From Polycyclovorans algicola TG408 (GTDB lineage: Bacteria > Pseudomonadota > Gammaproteobacteria > Nevskiales > Nevskiaceae): 64,000 nt of DNA. The position numbers and the translations under genes were made by a program. Positions 1 through 9,066 of the stretch are shown piece by piece (position 1 is the first letter of the stretch; each line of letters starts with the position of its first letter). The notes below the pieces were generated by a model, which worked only from the letters and a program-made list of their open reading frames with translations, ran no database searches and had not been told where the DNA came from. The stretch covers positions 1,544,830-1,608,829 of the forward strand of contig NZ_JOMH01000001.1 of assembly GCF_000711245.1 (NCBI RefSeq). The letters run 5' to 3'.

Positions 1-2
1 AC

Positions 3-479
3 GAACGGACGCAGAAGGCTAAAAAAGTGCTTGCTGAAGCCGAGCTCGCGTTCAGGAGGGTTTACGAGGGCGTCACAGCGGGTGTGCTTGATCCAACCGA
101 GCCGATCCTCAAGGAGCAGCTGGATGGACTCAAATTGCGCAGAGTTGAGGCTGAAGACGAGCTCGGTCGCTGCAAGGCATTGAAGGAGGCGTCGAGTGCG
201 CCGCCAAGCGCTGAAAAGATAAAAGAATTCTCGGCCGATCTTGGGAAGCGGATCTCAGAAGGAGACGTCCCTTTGCGCAAGGCCTACATCCGCGCGTTCG
301 TGGCCAAAATCACGATTCTCAAAGATGAGATTGTCATCAGCGGGAGCAAGGAAATCCTTGCCAGTGCTGCTTCTAGAGGCAACATCACTCCCCAGGGGGG
401 AGTTCTGTCTTTTGTACCAAAATGGCGTTCCCACGGGGATTCGAACCCCGGTTACATCCGTGAAAGGGACGTGTCCTAG
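3..479 (+). CDS. C-terminal fragment of a site-specific (probably serine) recombinase, 5' end outside the window
   Basis: The frame is open to the left edge (reads ERTQKAKKVLAEAEL), so this is the end of a larger protein; the GTG at 27 is internal. The visible part is a charged coiled-coil helix (about residues 1-75) and a small beta segment with VAKITILKDEIVISG. This is the usual architecture of the C-terminal part of large serine recombinases, which integrate or excise mobile DNA. The last ~19 residues (KWRSHGDSNPGYIRERDVS) are encoded by DNA that is, on the opposite strand, a tRNA-Glu gene. Such tRNA-derived tails are typical of recombinases sitting at the end of an element inserted in a tRNA gene. 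Base composition is less GC-rich than the genes that follow. The family call is inferred from the C-terminal style only, since no catalytic domain is visible. Confidence 0.6.
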   Translation, partial: ERTQKAKKVLAEAELAFRRVYEGVTAGVLDPTEPILKEQLDGLKLRRVEAEDELGRCKALKEASSAPPSAEKIKEFSADLGKRISEGDVPLRKAYIRAFVAKITILKDEIVISGSKEILASAASRGNITPQGGVLSFVPKWRSHGDSNPGYIRERDVS

Positions 480-498
480 GCCTCTAGACGATGGGAAC
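423..498 (-). tRNA. tRNA-Glu (TTC)
   Basis: The minus strand folds as a 76-nt tRNA with encoded CCA (423-425), acceptor pairs GTTCCCA/TGGGAAC, T-arm GGTTCGAATCC and anticodon loop CTTTCAC, giving anticodon TTC. It overlaps the recombinase stop region on the other strand and lies 15 nt downstream of tRNA-Ala in the same direction. Confidence 0.95.
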
Positions 499-513
499 GA
501 GGCTTTGAAACGG

Positions 514-589
<76 letters not shown>

Positions 590-606
590 TAAAAATAGGG
601 AGCGCA

Positions 607-634
607 ATTATAGGGAAAAATTTGCGAATGGGAA
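607..634 (-). promoter_or_regulatory. sigma70-type promoter of the tRNA-Ala/tRNA-Glu unit
   Basis: On the minus strand a perfect TATAAT (607-612) is followed by a GC-rich discriminator, as in stringently controlled stable-RNA promoters. A TTCCCA -35-like hexamer (629-634) lies 16 nt upstream. The -10 is 17 nt from the tRNA-Ala 5' end, so only a short leader is needed. Confidence 0.65.
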
Positions 635-657
635 GACTTTTTTGAGCTTTTTTGCGA

Positions 658-3039
658 TCAGTGAGGGGTCTGTCCCGCGAGGAACAACCAGGTCTCGACC
701 ACGGTGTCGGGATTGAGCGACATCGATTCGATGCCCTGGTCGAGCAGCCATCTGGCGAGTTCGGGGTGGTCGGACGGACCCTGACCGCAGATGCCGATGT
801 ACTTGCCTTGCCGGCGGCAGGCCTGAATCGCCATCTCGAGCATCTTCTTCACGGCAGGGTCACGCTCGTCGAAAAGGTGGGCGATCAGTCCCGAGTCGCG
901 GTCGAGCCCCAGCGTGAGCTGGGTCATGTCGTTGGAGCCGATTGAGAAGCCATCGAAGTATTCGAGAAACGCATCGGCGAGCAGGGCGTTGGACGGCAAC
1001 TCGCACATCATGATCAGCTGCAGGTCGTTCTTGCCGCGTTCGAGCCCGTTCTCCTTGAGAATTTCGCTGACGCGTTTGGCTTCGCCCAATGTGCGGACAA
1101 ACGGGATCATGATTTTGACGTTGGTCAGACCCATTTCGTCGCGGACGAACTTGAGTGCTTCGCACTCCATGTCGAAACAGGGACGGAAAGATTCGGCGAT
1201 GTAGCGCGATGCCCCGCGGAAGCCGAGCATCGGATTTTCTTCGTGCGGCTCGTAGCGCGTACCGGCGACGAGGTTGGCGTATTCGTTGGATTTGAAATCG
1301 CTCATGCGCACGATCACCGGCTCTGGGGCAAAGGCTGCGGCAATTGTCGCCACGCCCTCGGTCAGGCGCTTGACGAAATAGTCGCGCGGGCTGTCGTAGG
1401 CGGCGATCATCGGGTCGATGATGCGGCGTAGTTCGGCGGGCTGTTTGTCGAGCTCCAGCAAGGCTTGGGGGTGGATGCCGATCTGGCGATTGATGATGAA
1501 TTCCAGTCGCGCCAAGCCCACGCCGTGGTGCGGCAGGGCGGCAAAGTCGAAGGCCTGCTCGGGCGTGCCGACGTTCATCATGATCTTGACGGGGATCTCC
1601 GGCATCTGGTCGAGCGCGATCTCGTCCACCGCAAAATCGATGTTGCCGGCATAGATGACGCCGGTGTCACCCTCGGCGCAGGAGACGGTCACGTCGACGC
1701 CGTCCTTGATCACCTCGGTGGCGTTGCCGCAGCCGACCACGGCGGGAATTCCTAACTCGCGGGCAATGATCGCCGCATGGCAGGTGCGACCGCCGCGGTT
1801 GGTGACGATGGCGCTGGCGCGCTTCATGATCGGTTCCCAGTCGGGGTCGGTCATGTCAGTGACCAGCACGTCACCCTTTTCGACCTTGGACATCTGGTCG
1901 ATCCCCTTGAGGATGCGCACCTTTCCGGCCCCGATCTTCTGGCCGATGGCGCGTCCTTCGGTAAGTTTGGTGCCCGAGCCTTTGAGCTTGTAGCGGCGCA
2001 ACACGTTGGCGCTGGCGCGGCTTTGCACGGTTTCGGGTCGTGCCTGAAGAATATAAAGCTGCCCGTCGATGCCGTCCTTGCCCCATTCGATGTCCATCGG
2101 TCGGCCGTAATGGTCTTCGATGATGAGCGCCTGGCGGGCCAACGATTCGACGTCGGCATCGGTCAGTGAGAAACGTTGGCGAAGCTCGCTGGGCACATTC
2201 TCGAAGGCCACGGTGCGACCCAGGGTGCGGTCTTGGGTGTAGACCATCTGTTTGGCTTTCTCGCCCAAACCGCGCTTGAGAATGGCCGGGCGACCGGCCC
2301 TTAGCGCCGGTTTGTAAACGTAGAACTCGTCAGGATTGACCGCGCCCTGGACGACGGCTTCACCCAGTCCGTAGCTGGCGGTGATGAACACCGCGTCACG
2401 GAAGCCCGATTCGGTGTCCATGGTGAACATCACACCCGACGCGCCCTTGTCGGAGCGCACCATGCGCTGGATGCCGGCCGACAAAGCCACCACGTCGTGC
2501 GCGAAGTGGTGATGCACGCGGTAGGCAATGGCGCGGTCGTTGTAGAGGCTGGCGAAGACCTCCTTGATGGCCTTCAGAACGTTGTCGATGCCCTCGACAT
2601 TAAGAAAGGTCTCCTGCTGACCGGCGAAGCTGGCATCCGGCAGATCTTCGGCAGTGGCCGATGAACGCACCGCCACCGAGATTTCGGCGCCGGATTCGTC
2701 GAGCAACACCTGGTACGCGTCGCGAATCTGCGCCTCCAGCGTGGCCGGAAAGGGCGCCAGCATCACCGCCGCGCGGATCTGCTTGCCGACCTCGGCAAGA
2801 CGCGTCACGTCATCGATATCGAGACCGTCGAGCAACCCTTTGATTTTGACGTCCAGCCCTTCATGCGCCAGAAAAATACGGTACGCCTCGGCCGTGGTGG
2901 CATAGCCGTTGGGCACCTTGACGCCGGTTTCGGCCAGTTTGGAGATCATTTCGCCAAGGCTGGCGTTCTTGCCGCCGACGATCTCGACATCGTGCATGCC
3001 GAGCGTGGAGTACCAAAGGACCTGCGGTTGGTCGCTCAT
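658..3039 (-). CDS. ppsA: Phosphoenolpyruvate synthase
   Basis: Converts pyruvate, ATP and water to PEP, AMP and Pi in gluconeogenesis; cytoplasmic. The 793-residue length from [19 protein letters not shown] is normal for the family. Domain order is N-terminal PPDK/PEP ATP-grasp domain ([13 protein letters not shown]), the swivelling phosphohistidine domain with [21 protein letters not shown] (catalytic His), and the C-terminal PEP-binding TIM barrel ([44 protein letters not shown]). An in-frame ATG 66 nt further upstream exists, but the extra residues do not look like the family, so I use 3039. It is divergent from ppsR, whose product is known in E. coli to switch PpsA off by phosphorylating the Thr next to the catalytic His. 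That Thr is present here (RTCHA). Confidence 0.97.
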   Translation of the reverse strand: MSDQPQVLWYSTLGMHDVEIVGGKNASLGEMISKLAETGVKVPNGYATTAEAYRIFLAHEGLDVKIKGLLDGLDIDDVTRLAEVGKQIRAAVMLAPFPATLEAQIRDAYQVLLDESGAEISVAVRSSATAEDLPDASFAGQQETFLNVEGIDNVLKAIKEVFASLYNDRAIAYRVHHHFAHDVVALSAGIQRMVRSDKGASGVMFTMDTESGFRDAVFITASYGLGEAVVQGAVNPDEFYVYKPALRAGRPAILKRGLGEKAKQMVYTQDRTLGRTVAFENVPSELRQRFSLTDADVESLARQALIIEDHYGRPMDIEWGKDGIDGQLYILQARPETVQSRASANVLRRYKLKGSGTKLTEGRAIGQKIGAGKVRILKGIDQMSKVEKGDVLVTDMTDPDWEPIMKRASAIVTNRGGRTCHAAIIARELGIPAVVGCGNATEVIKDGVDVTVSCAEGDTGVIYAGNIDFAVDEIALDQMPEIPVKIMMNVGTPEQAFDFAALPHHGVGLARLEFIINRQIGIHPQALLELDKQPAELRRIIDPMIAAYDSPRDYFVKRLTEGVATIAAAFAPEPVIVRMSDFKSNEYANLVAGTRYEPHEENPMLGFRGASRYIAESFRPCFDMECEALKFVRDEMGLTNVKIMIPFVRTLGEAKRVSEILKENGLERGKNDLQLIMMCELPSNALLADAFLEYFDGFSIGSNDMTQLTLGLDRDSGLIAHLFDERDPAVKKMLEMAIQACRRQGKYIGICGQGPSDHPELARWLLDQGIESMSLNPDTVVETWLFLAGQTPH

Positions 3040-3151
3040 AGAGTCTGGGGTGTCAAGTTGGGCGCGGGGCGCGATTATCGAAAGCATGGCGTCTGGCTGC
3101 AACACGCAGCCGACTGCCGCACACTGCCGGCAAGCTTACACCGATGCCCTT

Positions 3152-3976
3152 ATGAGCACGCCGCGATCCGTTTTCTTCCTGTCCGACGGGACCGGCATCA
3201 CTGCCGAGACACTGGGCAACACGCTGCTGACGCAGTTCGAAGGCGAGGTGTTTCACAAGACCACGCTGCCGTTCATCACCACGGTTGAGCGCGCCCGGTC
3301 AACGGTGGAGTACATCAACCACGTTGCCGAACGCGGTGGTTCGCGGCCGATCCTGATCAGCACCACGGTCAACGACGCGGTGCGCGACGTGCTGCGCGAT
3401 GCCAACGCCCTGTTTCTCGACTTCTTCGACCAGTTCATTCCGGGTCTGGAGGCGGAGCTGGGCCGCGACTCCTCCCACGCACAGGGCCGTGCGCACGGGC
3501 TGACCGACAACAAGCGCTACAACGCGCGCATCGCGGCGATGAACTACGCCATGGAGCACGACGACGGCCAGTCGGTGCGCGATCTGGCCAAGGCCGAGCT
3601 GATCCTGATTGCGCCCTCGCGTTGCGGCAAGACGCCCACAAGCCTGTACATGGCGCTGCAGTACGGCGTGTTCGCCACCAACTATCCGTTGATTGCCGAA
3701 GACCTCGAAGCCGGCCGCATGCCTGATGTGCTCAGGGAGAACCCCACAAAGTTGTTCGGCTTGACCTCCGACCCCGAGCGGCTGTCGCAAGTCCGCTCGG
3801 AGCGTCGACCCGGTTCGCAATACGCGTCGCTGGCGCAGTGCGCCTTCGAGCTGCGCCAGGCCGAAGCGTTGTATCGCAAGCATCAGGTGCCGTTTCTCAA
3901 CTCGGCCAATATGTCGATTGAAGAAATGACCACGCTGATCATGCAAGAAAAAGCGCTGCGCAAGACGCTGTTTTGA
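3152..3976 (+). CDS. ppsR: PEP synthase regulatory protein: kinase/pyrophosphorylase
   Basis: Bifunctional regulator of PEP synthase (DUF299 family): ADP-dependent phosphorylation of the Thr beside the catalytic His, and Pi-dependent removal of that phosphate. The 274-residue length fits. The start MSTPRSVFFLSDGTGITAE is the conserved N-terminus, so the longer frame beginning at 2909 is not used. The P-loop-like segment IAPSRCGKTPTSLYMA sits mid-protein, followed by the conserved KLFGLTSDPERLSQVR and a C-terminal NSANMSIEE. It is divergent from its target ppsA, with about 110 bp between the starts. Its stop overlaps the TTG start of the next frame. Confidence 0.95.
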   Translation: MSTPRSVFFLSDGTGITAETLGNTLLTQFEGEVFHKTTLPFITTVERARSTVEYINHVAERGGSRPILISTTVNDAVRDVLRDANALFLDFFDQFIPGLEAELGRDSSHAQGRAHGLTDNKRYNARIAAMNYAMEHDDGQSVRDLAKAELILIAPSRCGKTPTSLYMALQYGVFATNYPLIAEDLEAGRMPDVLRENPTKLFGLTSDPERLSQVRSERRPGSQYASLAQCAFELRQAEALYRKHQVPFLNSANMSIEEMTTLIMQEKALRKTLF

Positions 3977-4920
3977 TTATTCCCCGGGTTGGCAAATGGC
4001 GTGGCTTGCGCAGCGGGCGGGCAAGCCTTCTGGCCTGCATGATTGCCACTGGGTGCGCCACCGCCAACGTCGACAACGCGCCATCGCCGGGTCAGTCACT
4101 TGGCGTGGTGACGCTGTTGGACAAGCGCATTGATGAATCCAGCGGCCTGGCACGCAGCGGTTTCGATGCCGACCGGCTCTGGACCCACAACGACGCGTTC
4201 AACAGCGCGCAATTGTTCGCGGTGTCACGGAAAAGCGGCGAAACGCTGGGCGCCTTTGGCCTGCGCAATACCTTCAATATCGACTGGGAAGACATCGCGG
4301 CCTTCGACAATCACGGCGATCCGGCGCTGCTGCTGGCTGACGTTGGAGACAACTTCGCGATTCGCGGCACGGTGAGCTTGTATGTGATTCCCGAGCCGCG
4401 CCGCCTTGATGTGGCGACGGTGCTGGTCCCGCAGCGGACGTTGACGCTGCGCTATCCCGATGGCCCTCGTGACGTCGAGGCGGTGGCGGTCGACACGGCC
4501 AATCGGCAGGTCTACCTGCTCAGCAAGCGCGACCCGGTGCCGCGGTTGTATCGCGTGTCACTCGACCCACCCGCGCCGCTGAGCTTGCAGGTTGCCGAGG
4601 CGCTGGGGTCTATCAATATCCCGCGCCAGCCAGGGCCAGCGCGGCAGGCGCGGCGCCTCAATTGGGTCACGGCGATGGACTTCGATGCGGCGGGACGTCG
4701 CGCCGCCGTGGTGACCCTGGCGCAGGTGCATCTTTATGATCGTGAGCCGGGTGAATCTTGGGCGAAGGCGTTTCAGCGGCCGCCGATCAGCTTGCCACTG
4801 CCGCGCTATCCACAGATTGAGTCGGCGGCCCTGACGGCCGATGGCGCTGCGCTGGATGTCAGCTCGGAACGTCTTCCGGCGCCACTGGTTCGGGTTGGGC
4901 TGCCCCGAGCGCATCGATAA
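3973..4920 (+). CDS. Secreted or lipoprotein beta-propeller-like protein of unknown function
   Basis: 315 residues from a TTG start that overlaps the ppsR stop. The basic N-terminus and hydrophobic stretch ending in LLACMIATGC suggest export, possibly as a lipoprotein, though the lipobox is imperfect. The body has the pattern IDESSGLARSG...LWTHND...LFAVSR, WEDIAAF, LLLADVGDN, YVIPEP, which recurs in a family of exported blade-repeat proteins often annotated as esterase-like or PQQ-dependent; no enzymatic function is established. The last 62 nt overlap the 3' end of the convergent hydrolase gene. The start is uncertain: the first ~20 residues could be replaced by a later start. Confidence 0.7.
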   Translation: MIIPRVGKWRGLRSGRASLLACMIATGCATANVDNAPSPGQSLGVVTLLDKRIDESSGLARSGFDADRLWTHNDAFNSAQLFAVSRKSGETLGAFGLRNTFNIDWEDIAAFDNHGDPALLLADVGDNFAIRGTVSLYVIPEPRRLDVATVLVPQRTLTLRYPDGPRDVEAVAVDTANRQVYLLSKRDPVPRLYRVSLDPPAPLSLQVAEALGSINIPRQPGPARQARRLNWVTAMDFDAAGRRAAVVTLAQVHLYDREPGESWAKAFQRPPISLPLPRYPQIESAALTADGAALDVSSERLPAPLVRVGLPRAHR

Positions 4921-5815
4921 GCGCCGCCTGCGTCGCCTCTGGAGCTTCGAGATGCGGCGCATGGCCGGCACCGTCAATGGTCACCAGGTTGGCGTCGGGC
5001 CGCAGGGCGCGCAGCAGGCGGGTGGCTTGGTCAATGGGCACGACACGGTCTTCGCTGCCCCAGATCAGGTGAATGTCGCGCCCCTGCGTGCCTAGCTCAA
5101 GATACGTGGGCAGCGGGTCTTTGAGGATGACCGTTTGCAGGGTCGAGTAAATGGCCCGCCTGAAGCCGCGGTACGGCAACTGCTCGGTGAACAGCGGCAG
5201 GTACTGCTCGGCCATTGCCGGGTCGGCGAAGGCGTCCTTCTGCATCTCGATTTGCCGCGGGAAGTACAGGGCATGGGCAACCACCTTGCCGATCAGCGGC
5301 CAGGTGAGGATGTCGGGTATGTCCGGCACGGCATTGAAGGGCGCGATCAGCGCCAGTTCGGCGACCTTTTCGGGGCGCGTGACGGCGTAATGCGCGGCAA
5401 TCAGGCCACCCATCGACAGGCCGACCAGCCGCACCTGCTCAGGCGCACCGAGCACGTCGAGCAATTCGGTGAGCTGCTGCGCGTAGCGATCCAGGTCGTA
5501 ATCGCCGCCGGGGCGATCCGACCAACCGCGGCCATAAAGGTCGTAATGCAGGGTCCTGTAGCCGGCATCCTGCAGCGCCTTGGCGGTGTCGGCCCACTGG
5601 GCGCTGGGCACCGAGTAGCCGTGAATCAGCACCACCCAGGGCGCATCGTCATCACCGCCGAGCGTGTAGCCGGTGGTGCCCTGCGAGAGGCCGATGAACT
5701 GCATGTCGACGTCGGCGCGGGCGGCCGAGTCGAGGTCGATTCGCTCCGGGTTGTTCCAGACGATCCAGCCGGTCAGGGCGACCAGCAGCACTCCGAGCAC
5801 GATGATCAAGCGCAT
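4859..5815 (-). CDS. Alpha/beta hydrolase, membrane-anchored
   Basis: 318 residues with an N-terminal membrane anchor or signal (residues 1-20, MRLIIVLGVLLVALTGWIVW) then an alpha/beta-hydrolase fold: oxyanion motif HGYSVPS, DLYGRGWSDRP, nucleophile elbow GLSMGG (Ser134), acid in WGSEDRVVP and catalytic His in GAGHAPHLE. The substrate cannot be told. The fold is shared by esterases, epoxide hydrolases and C-C hydrolases. It is convergent with and overlaps the beta-propeller gene by 62 nt; pgm lies 36 bp upstream on the same strand. Confidence 0.88.
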   Translation of the reverse strand: MRLIIVLGVLLVALTGWIVWNNPERIDLDSAARADVDMQFIGLSQGTTGYTLGGDDDAPWVVLIHGYSVPSAQWADTAKALQDAGYRTLHYDLYGRGWSDRPGGDYDLDRYAQQLTELLDVLGAPEQVRLVGLSMGGLIAAHYAVTRPEKVAELALIAPFNAVPDIPDILTWPLIGKVVAHALYFPRQIEMQKDAFADPAMAEQYLPLFTEQLPYRGFRRAIYSTLQTVILKDPLPTYLELGTQGRDIHLIWGSEDRVVPIDQATRLLRALRPDANLVTIDGAGHAPHLEAPEATQAALIDALGAAQPEPVAPEDVPS

Positions 5816-5851
5816 GAAAAGGTCCTTCGTCGGTATGGCGCAATGGCCGCG

Positions 5852-7477
5852 TCAGGTCACCACGTCAGGCTTCGCCCGGCCAGTGCGTTGGCGCAGGTCG
5901 ATCAGAGTGTCCGCCACTGCCGCTAGCGGCGCCAGTGCCGCCGCCGGATCAAGGTCCAGCGCATCCTGACGCCAATGTTCAAGGTACAGCCGCAGGGTGG
6001 CACCGTCGGTGCCGGTTCCGGACTTTCGCAGCACGATTCGGGCTGCATCGCCCATCACCACCCGCAGGCCCTGGCCAGTGGCGCGGCTGCCGTCAATGGG
6101 GTCTGTGTAGGCGAAATCATCGGCAGCGGTGACGCCCAGGCCGCCCAGCGTTTGTCCGACCAGTGTCGGCAGGCGCGCCCGTAGGTCTTCGACGATGCCG
6201 TCAGCAGTCTCGGCTGGCAGACCCTCATAGTCGTGACGCTGAAAGTAATGTCGACCGCAGCGCTGCCAGTGTGCCGTGGCGATTTCGGGCAGCGAACGGC
6301 CGCTGGCGGCGAGGATGTTGGCCCAGGCCAGCACGGCCCAAAGCCCGTCCTTCTCGCGAACATGGGTCGAGCCGGTGCCGAAGCTTTCTTCACCGCAGAC
6401 GGTAATGTGCCCCGCGTCGAGCAGGTTGCAGAAGAATTTCCAGCCGGTGGGCGTCTCGTGAATCGCAATGCCGCGCCGCCGCGCGACGTGATCAGCCGCC
6501 CGGCAGGTGGGCATTGAGCGGGCGATGCCGACCACGCCATCGGCATAACCCGGGCATAGGTGGAGGTTGTCCGCCAGCATTGCCAAGGAGTCTCCGGGCG
6601 AGACGAACACGCCGGGGCCGAGAATCATGTTGCGGTCGCCGTCGCCATCGCTGGCGGCACCCAGATCTGCGGCGTCTGGGCCATTCATGGCGGCGACCAG
6701 GTCGGCGGCATAGATCAGGTTGGGGTCGGGATGCCCGCCGCCAAAGTCTTCCAGCGGTTCGGCGTTGACGATGTCGCTCTCGGCGGCGCCCAACTGTTCG
6801 ACAAGAATGCGCCGCGCGTAGGGGCCGGTGACAGCGTGCAGCGCATCGAAGCGAACGCGGTGACCTTGCCTGAGCCAGGCGCGGATGCGCTCAAAGTCGA
6901 ACAGGGTCGCCATTTGTGCGGCGTAGTCGTCGACGCTGTCGATGACCTCGATCGCGAGCGTGCCCTGCTGCGATGTGCCAACGCGGTCGAGGTCGACCTG
7001 CACGTCCGGGTCGATTCGGTAGCGCGTCAGCGCTTTGCTGGTTTCAAAAATGCGCTCGGTGAGCGCTTCAGGCGCCTGGCCGCCTCCGGCAATGTTGTAC
7101 TTGATGCCGAAATCACCGTCCGGACCGGCCGGATTGTGGCTGGCGGTCAGCACCAGACCGCCCGCTGCGCCGCGCTGACGGATCAGATTCGAGGCCGCCG
7201 GGGTGGATAAAAGTCCGCCTTGGCCGATGAGCACCCTTGAAATTCCATTGGCCGCCGCCATCTGAACACATGTGGTGATGGCGTCGCGGTTCCAGTAGCG
7301 ACCGTCGCCACCGATAATCAAGGTGTTGCCGCGCAATTCAGGGGCGCAGTCGAAGATTGACTGGACGAAATTGGCCAGGTAATGCGGTTGTTGCATTAGA
7401 GCCACTTTCTTCCGCAAGCCCGCAGTCCCCGGGCGTTGATCGGAAAATGCGGTTACGGGAATTTCTTGGGTTGTCAT
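5852..7477 (-). CDS. pgm: Phosphoglucomutase (alpha-D-glucose phosphate-specific)
   Basis: Interconverts glucose-1-P and glucose-6-P, linking glycogen and cell-surface sugar synthesis to central metabolism. 541 residues from MTTQEIPVTAF; an in-frame ATG ten codons upstream (7507) is possible but adds an Asp/Glu-rich stretch foreign to the family. Diagnostic motifs are RPGTAGLRKKV at the N-terminus, the phosphoserine loop TASHNPAGPDGDFGIKYN, the Mg-binding SDGDGDRNMI, the sugar-binding GEESFGTGSTHVREKDG and C-terminal RKSGTGTDGATLRLY. The upstream region is shared with a divergent DUF1249 gene starting 47 bp away. Confidence 0.95.
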   Translation of the reverse strand: MTTQEIPVTAFSDQRPGTAGLRKKVALMQQPHYLANFVQSIFDCAPELRGNTLIIGGDGRYWNRDAITTCVQMAAANGISRVLIGQGGLLSTPAASNLIRQRGAAGGLVLTASHNPAGPDGDFGIKYNIAGGGQAPEALTERIFETSKALTRYRIDPDVQVDLDRVGTSQQGTLAIEVIDSVDDYAAQMATLFDFERIRAWLRQGHRVRFDALHAVTGPYARRILVEQLGAAESDIVNAEPLEDFGGGHPDPNLIYAADLVAAMNGPDAADLGAASDGDGDRNMILGPGVFVSPGDSLAMLADNLHLCPGYADGVVGIARSMPTCRAADHVARRRGIAIHETPTGWKFFCNLLDAGHITVCGEESFGTGSTHVREKDGLWAVLAWANILAASGRSLPEIATAHWQRCGRHYFQRHDYEGLPAETADGIVEDLRARLPTLVGQTLGGLGVTAADDFAYTDPIDGSRATGQGLRVVMGDAARIVLRKSGTGTDGATLRLYLEHWRQDALDLDPAAALAPLAAVADTLIDLRQRTGRAKPDVVT

Positions 7478-7523
7478 GTTGTCTTCGTTGTCTTCGCTCT
7501 TTCCCATATCTTATAGTCCGCCT

Positions 7524-8006
7524 ATGCCGACGTACCCAGAACGCTCCCGCGCCGCGCCGACGACGTCTCCCCAGAGGCTCGCGGTGTTGATCGACCTGTA
7601 TGAGCGCAACTTTAAGTTGTTGCAGCGGCTGATTCCTGCGCTGGACCTGCCGCCGCAAAAAGCCATTTCTCACACATTGGCCGATCCGCCCTTGCATTTG
7701 CAGGTCACCGAGCGCGACCGCTACACCCTGACCTGCAAGCTCACCTACGAGTTTGTCGACGACAAGGGCGTTCGCAACCAGCCTGACCTTTGGGTGCGCA
7801 TTTATCGCGATGCCTGCGTTGCGGAGGCCCTCAATCAGCCCAACCGGCCGCCCTGGCAGGCCGAAAATGACGGTGATCCGTGGGCAGAGCGCTTCCTTGA
7901 CGAGCAGTGGCGGCGCAACCTCACGCTTGGCAAGTGGCTGGAATATCTGATCGACAACGGGCACGGATTCGGCCGCAACGAAGCCACCGTCTCCGCTGCA
8001 GCCTGA
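7524..8006 (+). CDS. DUF1249 family protein (YqiB-like)
   Basis: 160 residues. The core RLAVLIDLYERNFKLLQRLIP, then LHLQVTERDRYTLTCKLTYEF, then DPDLWVRIYRDACVAEAL-type strands and a C-terminal RNLTLGKWLEYLIDNGH match the short DUF1249/YqiB family, which has no known activity. The first ~15 residues (Pro/Arg-rich) may be overcalled. It is divergent from pgm and 7 nt ahead of the carbonic anhydrase-like gene, so the two may be cotranscribed. Confidence 0.8.
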   Translation: MPTYPERSRAAPTTSPQRLAVLIDLYERNFKLLQRLIPALDLPPQKAISHTLADPPLHLQVTERDRYTLTCKLTYEFVDDKGVRNQPDLWVRIYRDACVAEALNQPNRPPWQAENDGDPWAERFLDEQWRRNLTLGKWLEYLIDNGHGFGRNEATVSAAA

Positions 8007-8013
8007 GCCCAGG

Positions 8014-8535
8014 GTGCTGTACGCGCTTGATGGGGTTTCGCCGCAGCTCGGCAGTGGCGCCTGGGTTGCGCCTTCTGCAGACGTCATCGGCCAGGTGGAG
8101 CTCGGGGCGTACGCGAGCGTCTGGTTCAACTGCGTGCTGCGCGGTGATACCGAGCGCCTGGTGATTGGCGAGGGTTCCAACATTCAGGATTCGTCGGTGC
8201 TGCACACCGACGCGGGTATTGAATTGCGGGTCGGTAAGGACTGCACGATTGGGCATCAGGTGATGCTCCATGGCTGCACCATCGGCGACAACACCTTGGT
8301 GGGCATACAGAGCGTCATCCTCAACCGAGCGGTGATTGGGGCCAATTCACTGGTGGCGGCGGGCGCGCTGGTGCCCGAGGGCAAGGTCTACCCCGACGGC
8401 GTGATGTTGATGGGCGCGCCGGCCAGAGTTGTGCGCGAACTCAGCCCTGCCGAGATCAAGATCATCGCCGCTTCTGCGCAGCACTACCGCCAGAATGCGC
8501 GGCGCTTTGAACAGGGCCTAAAGCCGCTCGGCTAG
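8014..8535 (+). CDS. Gamma-class carbonic anhydrase-like protein (left-handed beta-helix)
   Basis: 173 residues, GTG start. Hexapeptide repeats (IQDSSVLHTD, CTIGHQVMLHGC, TIGDNTLVGIQS, AVIGANSLVAAGALV) give the left-handed beta-helix of YrdA/Cam-like proteins. The three metal-ligand His positions are present in VLHTD, IGHQV and MLHGC. Members bind Zn or Fe as trimers. Many have weak or unproven carbonic anhydrase activity, so the biochemical role is open. Confidence 0.9.
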   Translation: MLYALDGVSPQLGSGAWVAPSADVIGQVELGAYASVWFNCVLRGDTERLVIGEGSNIQDSSVLHTDAGIELRVGKDCTIGHQVMLHGCTIGDNTLVGIQSVILNRAVIGANSLVAAGALVPEGKVYPDGVMLMGAPARVVRELSPAEIKIIAASAQHYRQNARRFEQGLKPLG

Positions 8536-8549
8536 CCTGTCAACAGGCT

Positions 8550-9047
8550 TTAGCCCGCCGTCTGCTTGGGATAGAGGTGCGCCAGCACCCGTCCGCTGCC
8601 GGGCCGCAGCGTTGACCACGGGTCGGGCGGCAGGTCGAAAGCCACGGCCGCGCAGGTCGGCAAGTGACCTGGCGCAGCGCTGTGAAGCCAGTGGGCCAGA
8701 TCACTGAGCCCCGGGTTGTGACCGAACACCCAGACATGGCGTGCCGACTCGTTTAACGCCTGCAGCACCGAACGCAATCGCGCCAAGTCGGCATCGTAGA
8801 TGTCGGGGCTCAGCAGAACGTCGGTATCGGGCATCGACAAGGCTTCGGCGAACAGCCTGGCGGTGGTGATGGCCCGCAATGCCGGGCTGCTGACCCAGAG
8901 GTCCGGCGCGCCCACTGCGTCGGCCAGACGCAACGCCATGACTGGCGCATCGCGGCGACCGCGGCCATTGAGGGGCCGCTCAAAGTCGGTGAGGTCAGGG
9001 TCATTCCAATTGGATTTGGCGTGGCGGATCAGCGTCAGTCGCTTCAT
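8550..9047 (-). CDS. sixA: Phosphohistidine phosphatase SixA-like
   Basis: 165-residue histidine-phosphatase-superfamily protein. The RHG-type motif LIRHAKSNW lies at the N-terminus with ERPLNGRGRRDAP next to it. VSSPALRAITTA carries the phosphate-binding Arg, and the second His is in VFGHNPGLSD. SixA removes phosphate from phosphohistidine proteins such as ArcB or NPr in E. coli. The closest relatives by length and motif are SixA, but the true partner is unknown. rsmJ lies 19 bp upstream on the same strand. Confidence 0.88.
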   Translation of the reverse strand: MKRLTLIRHAKSNWNDPDLTDFERPLNGRGRRDAPVMALRLADAVGAPDLWVSSPALRAITTARLFAEALSMPDTDVLLSPDIYDADLARLRSVLQALNESARHVWVFGHNPGLSDLAHWLHSAAPGHLPTCAAVAFDLPPDPWSTLRPGSGRVLAHLYPKQTAG

Positions 9048-9066
9048 CGCGTCTCCTCGGATCGGA

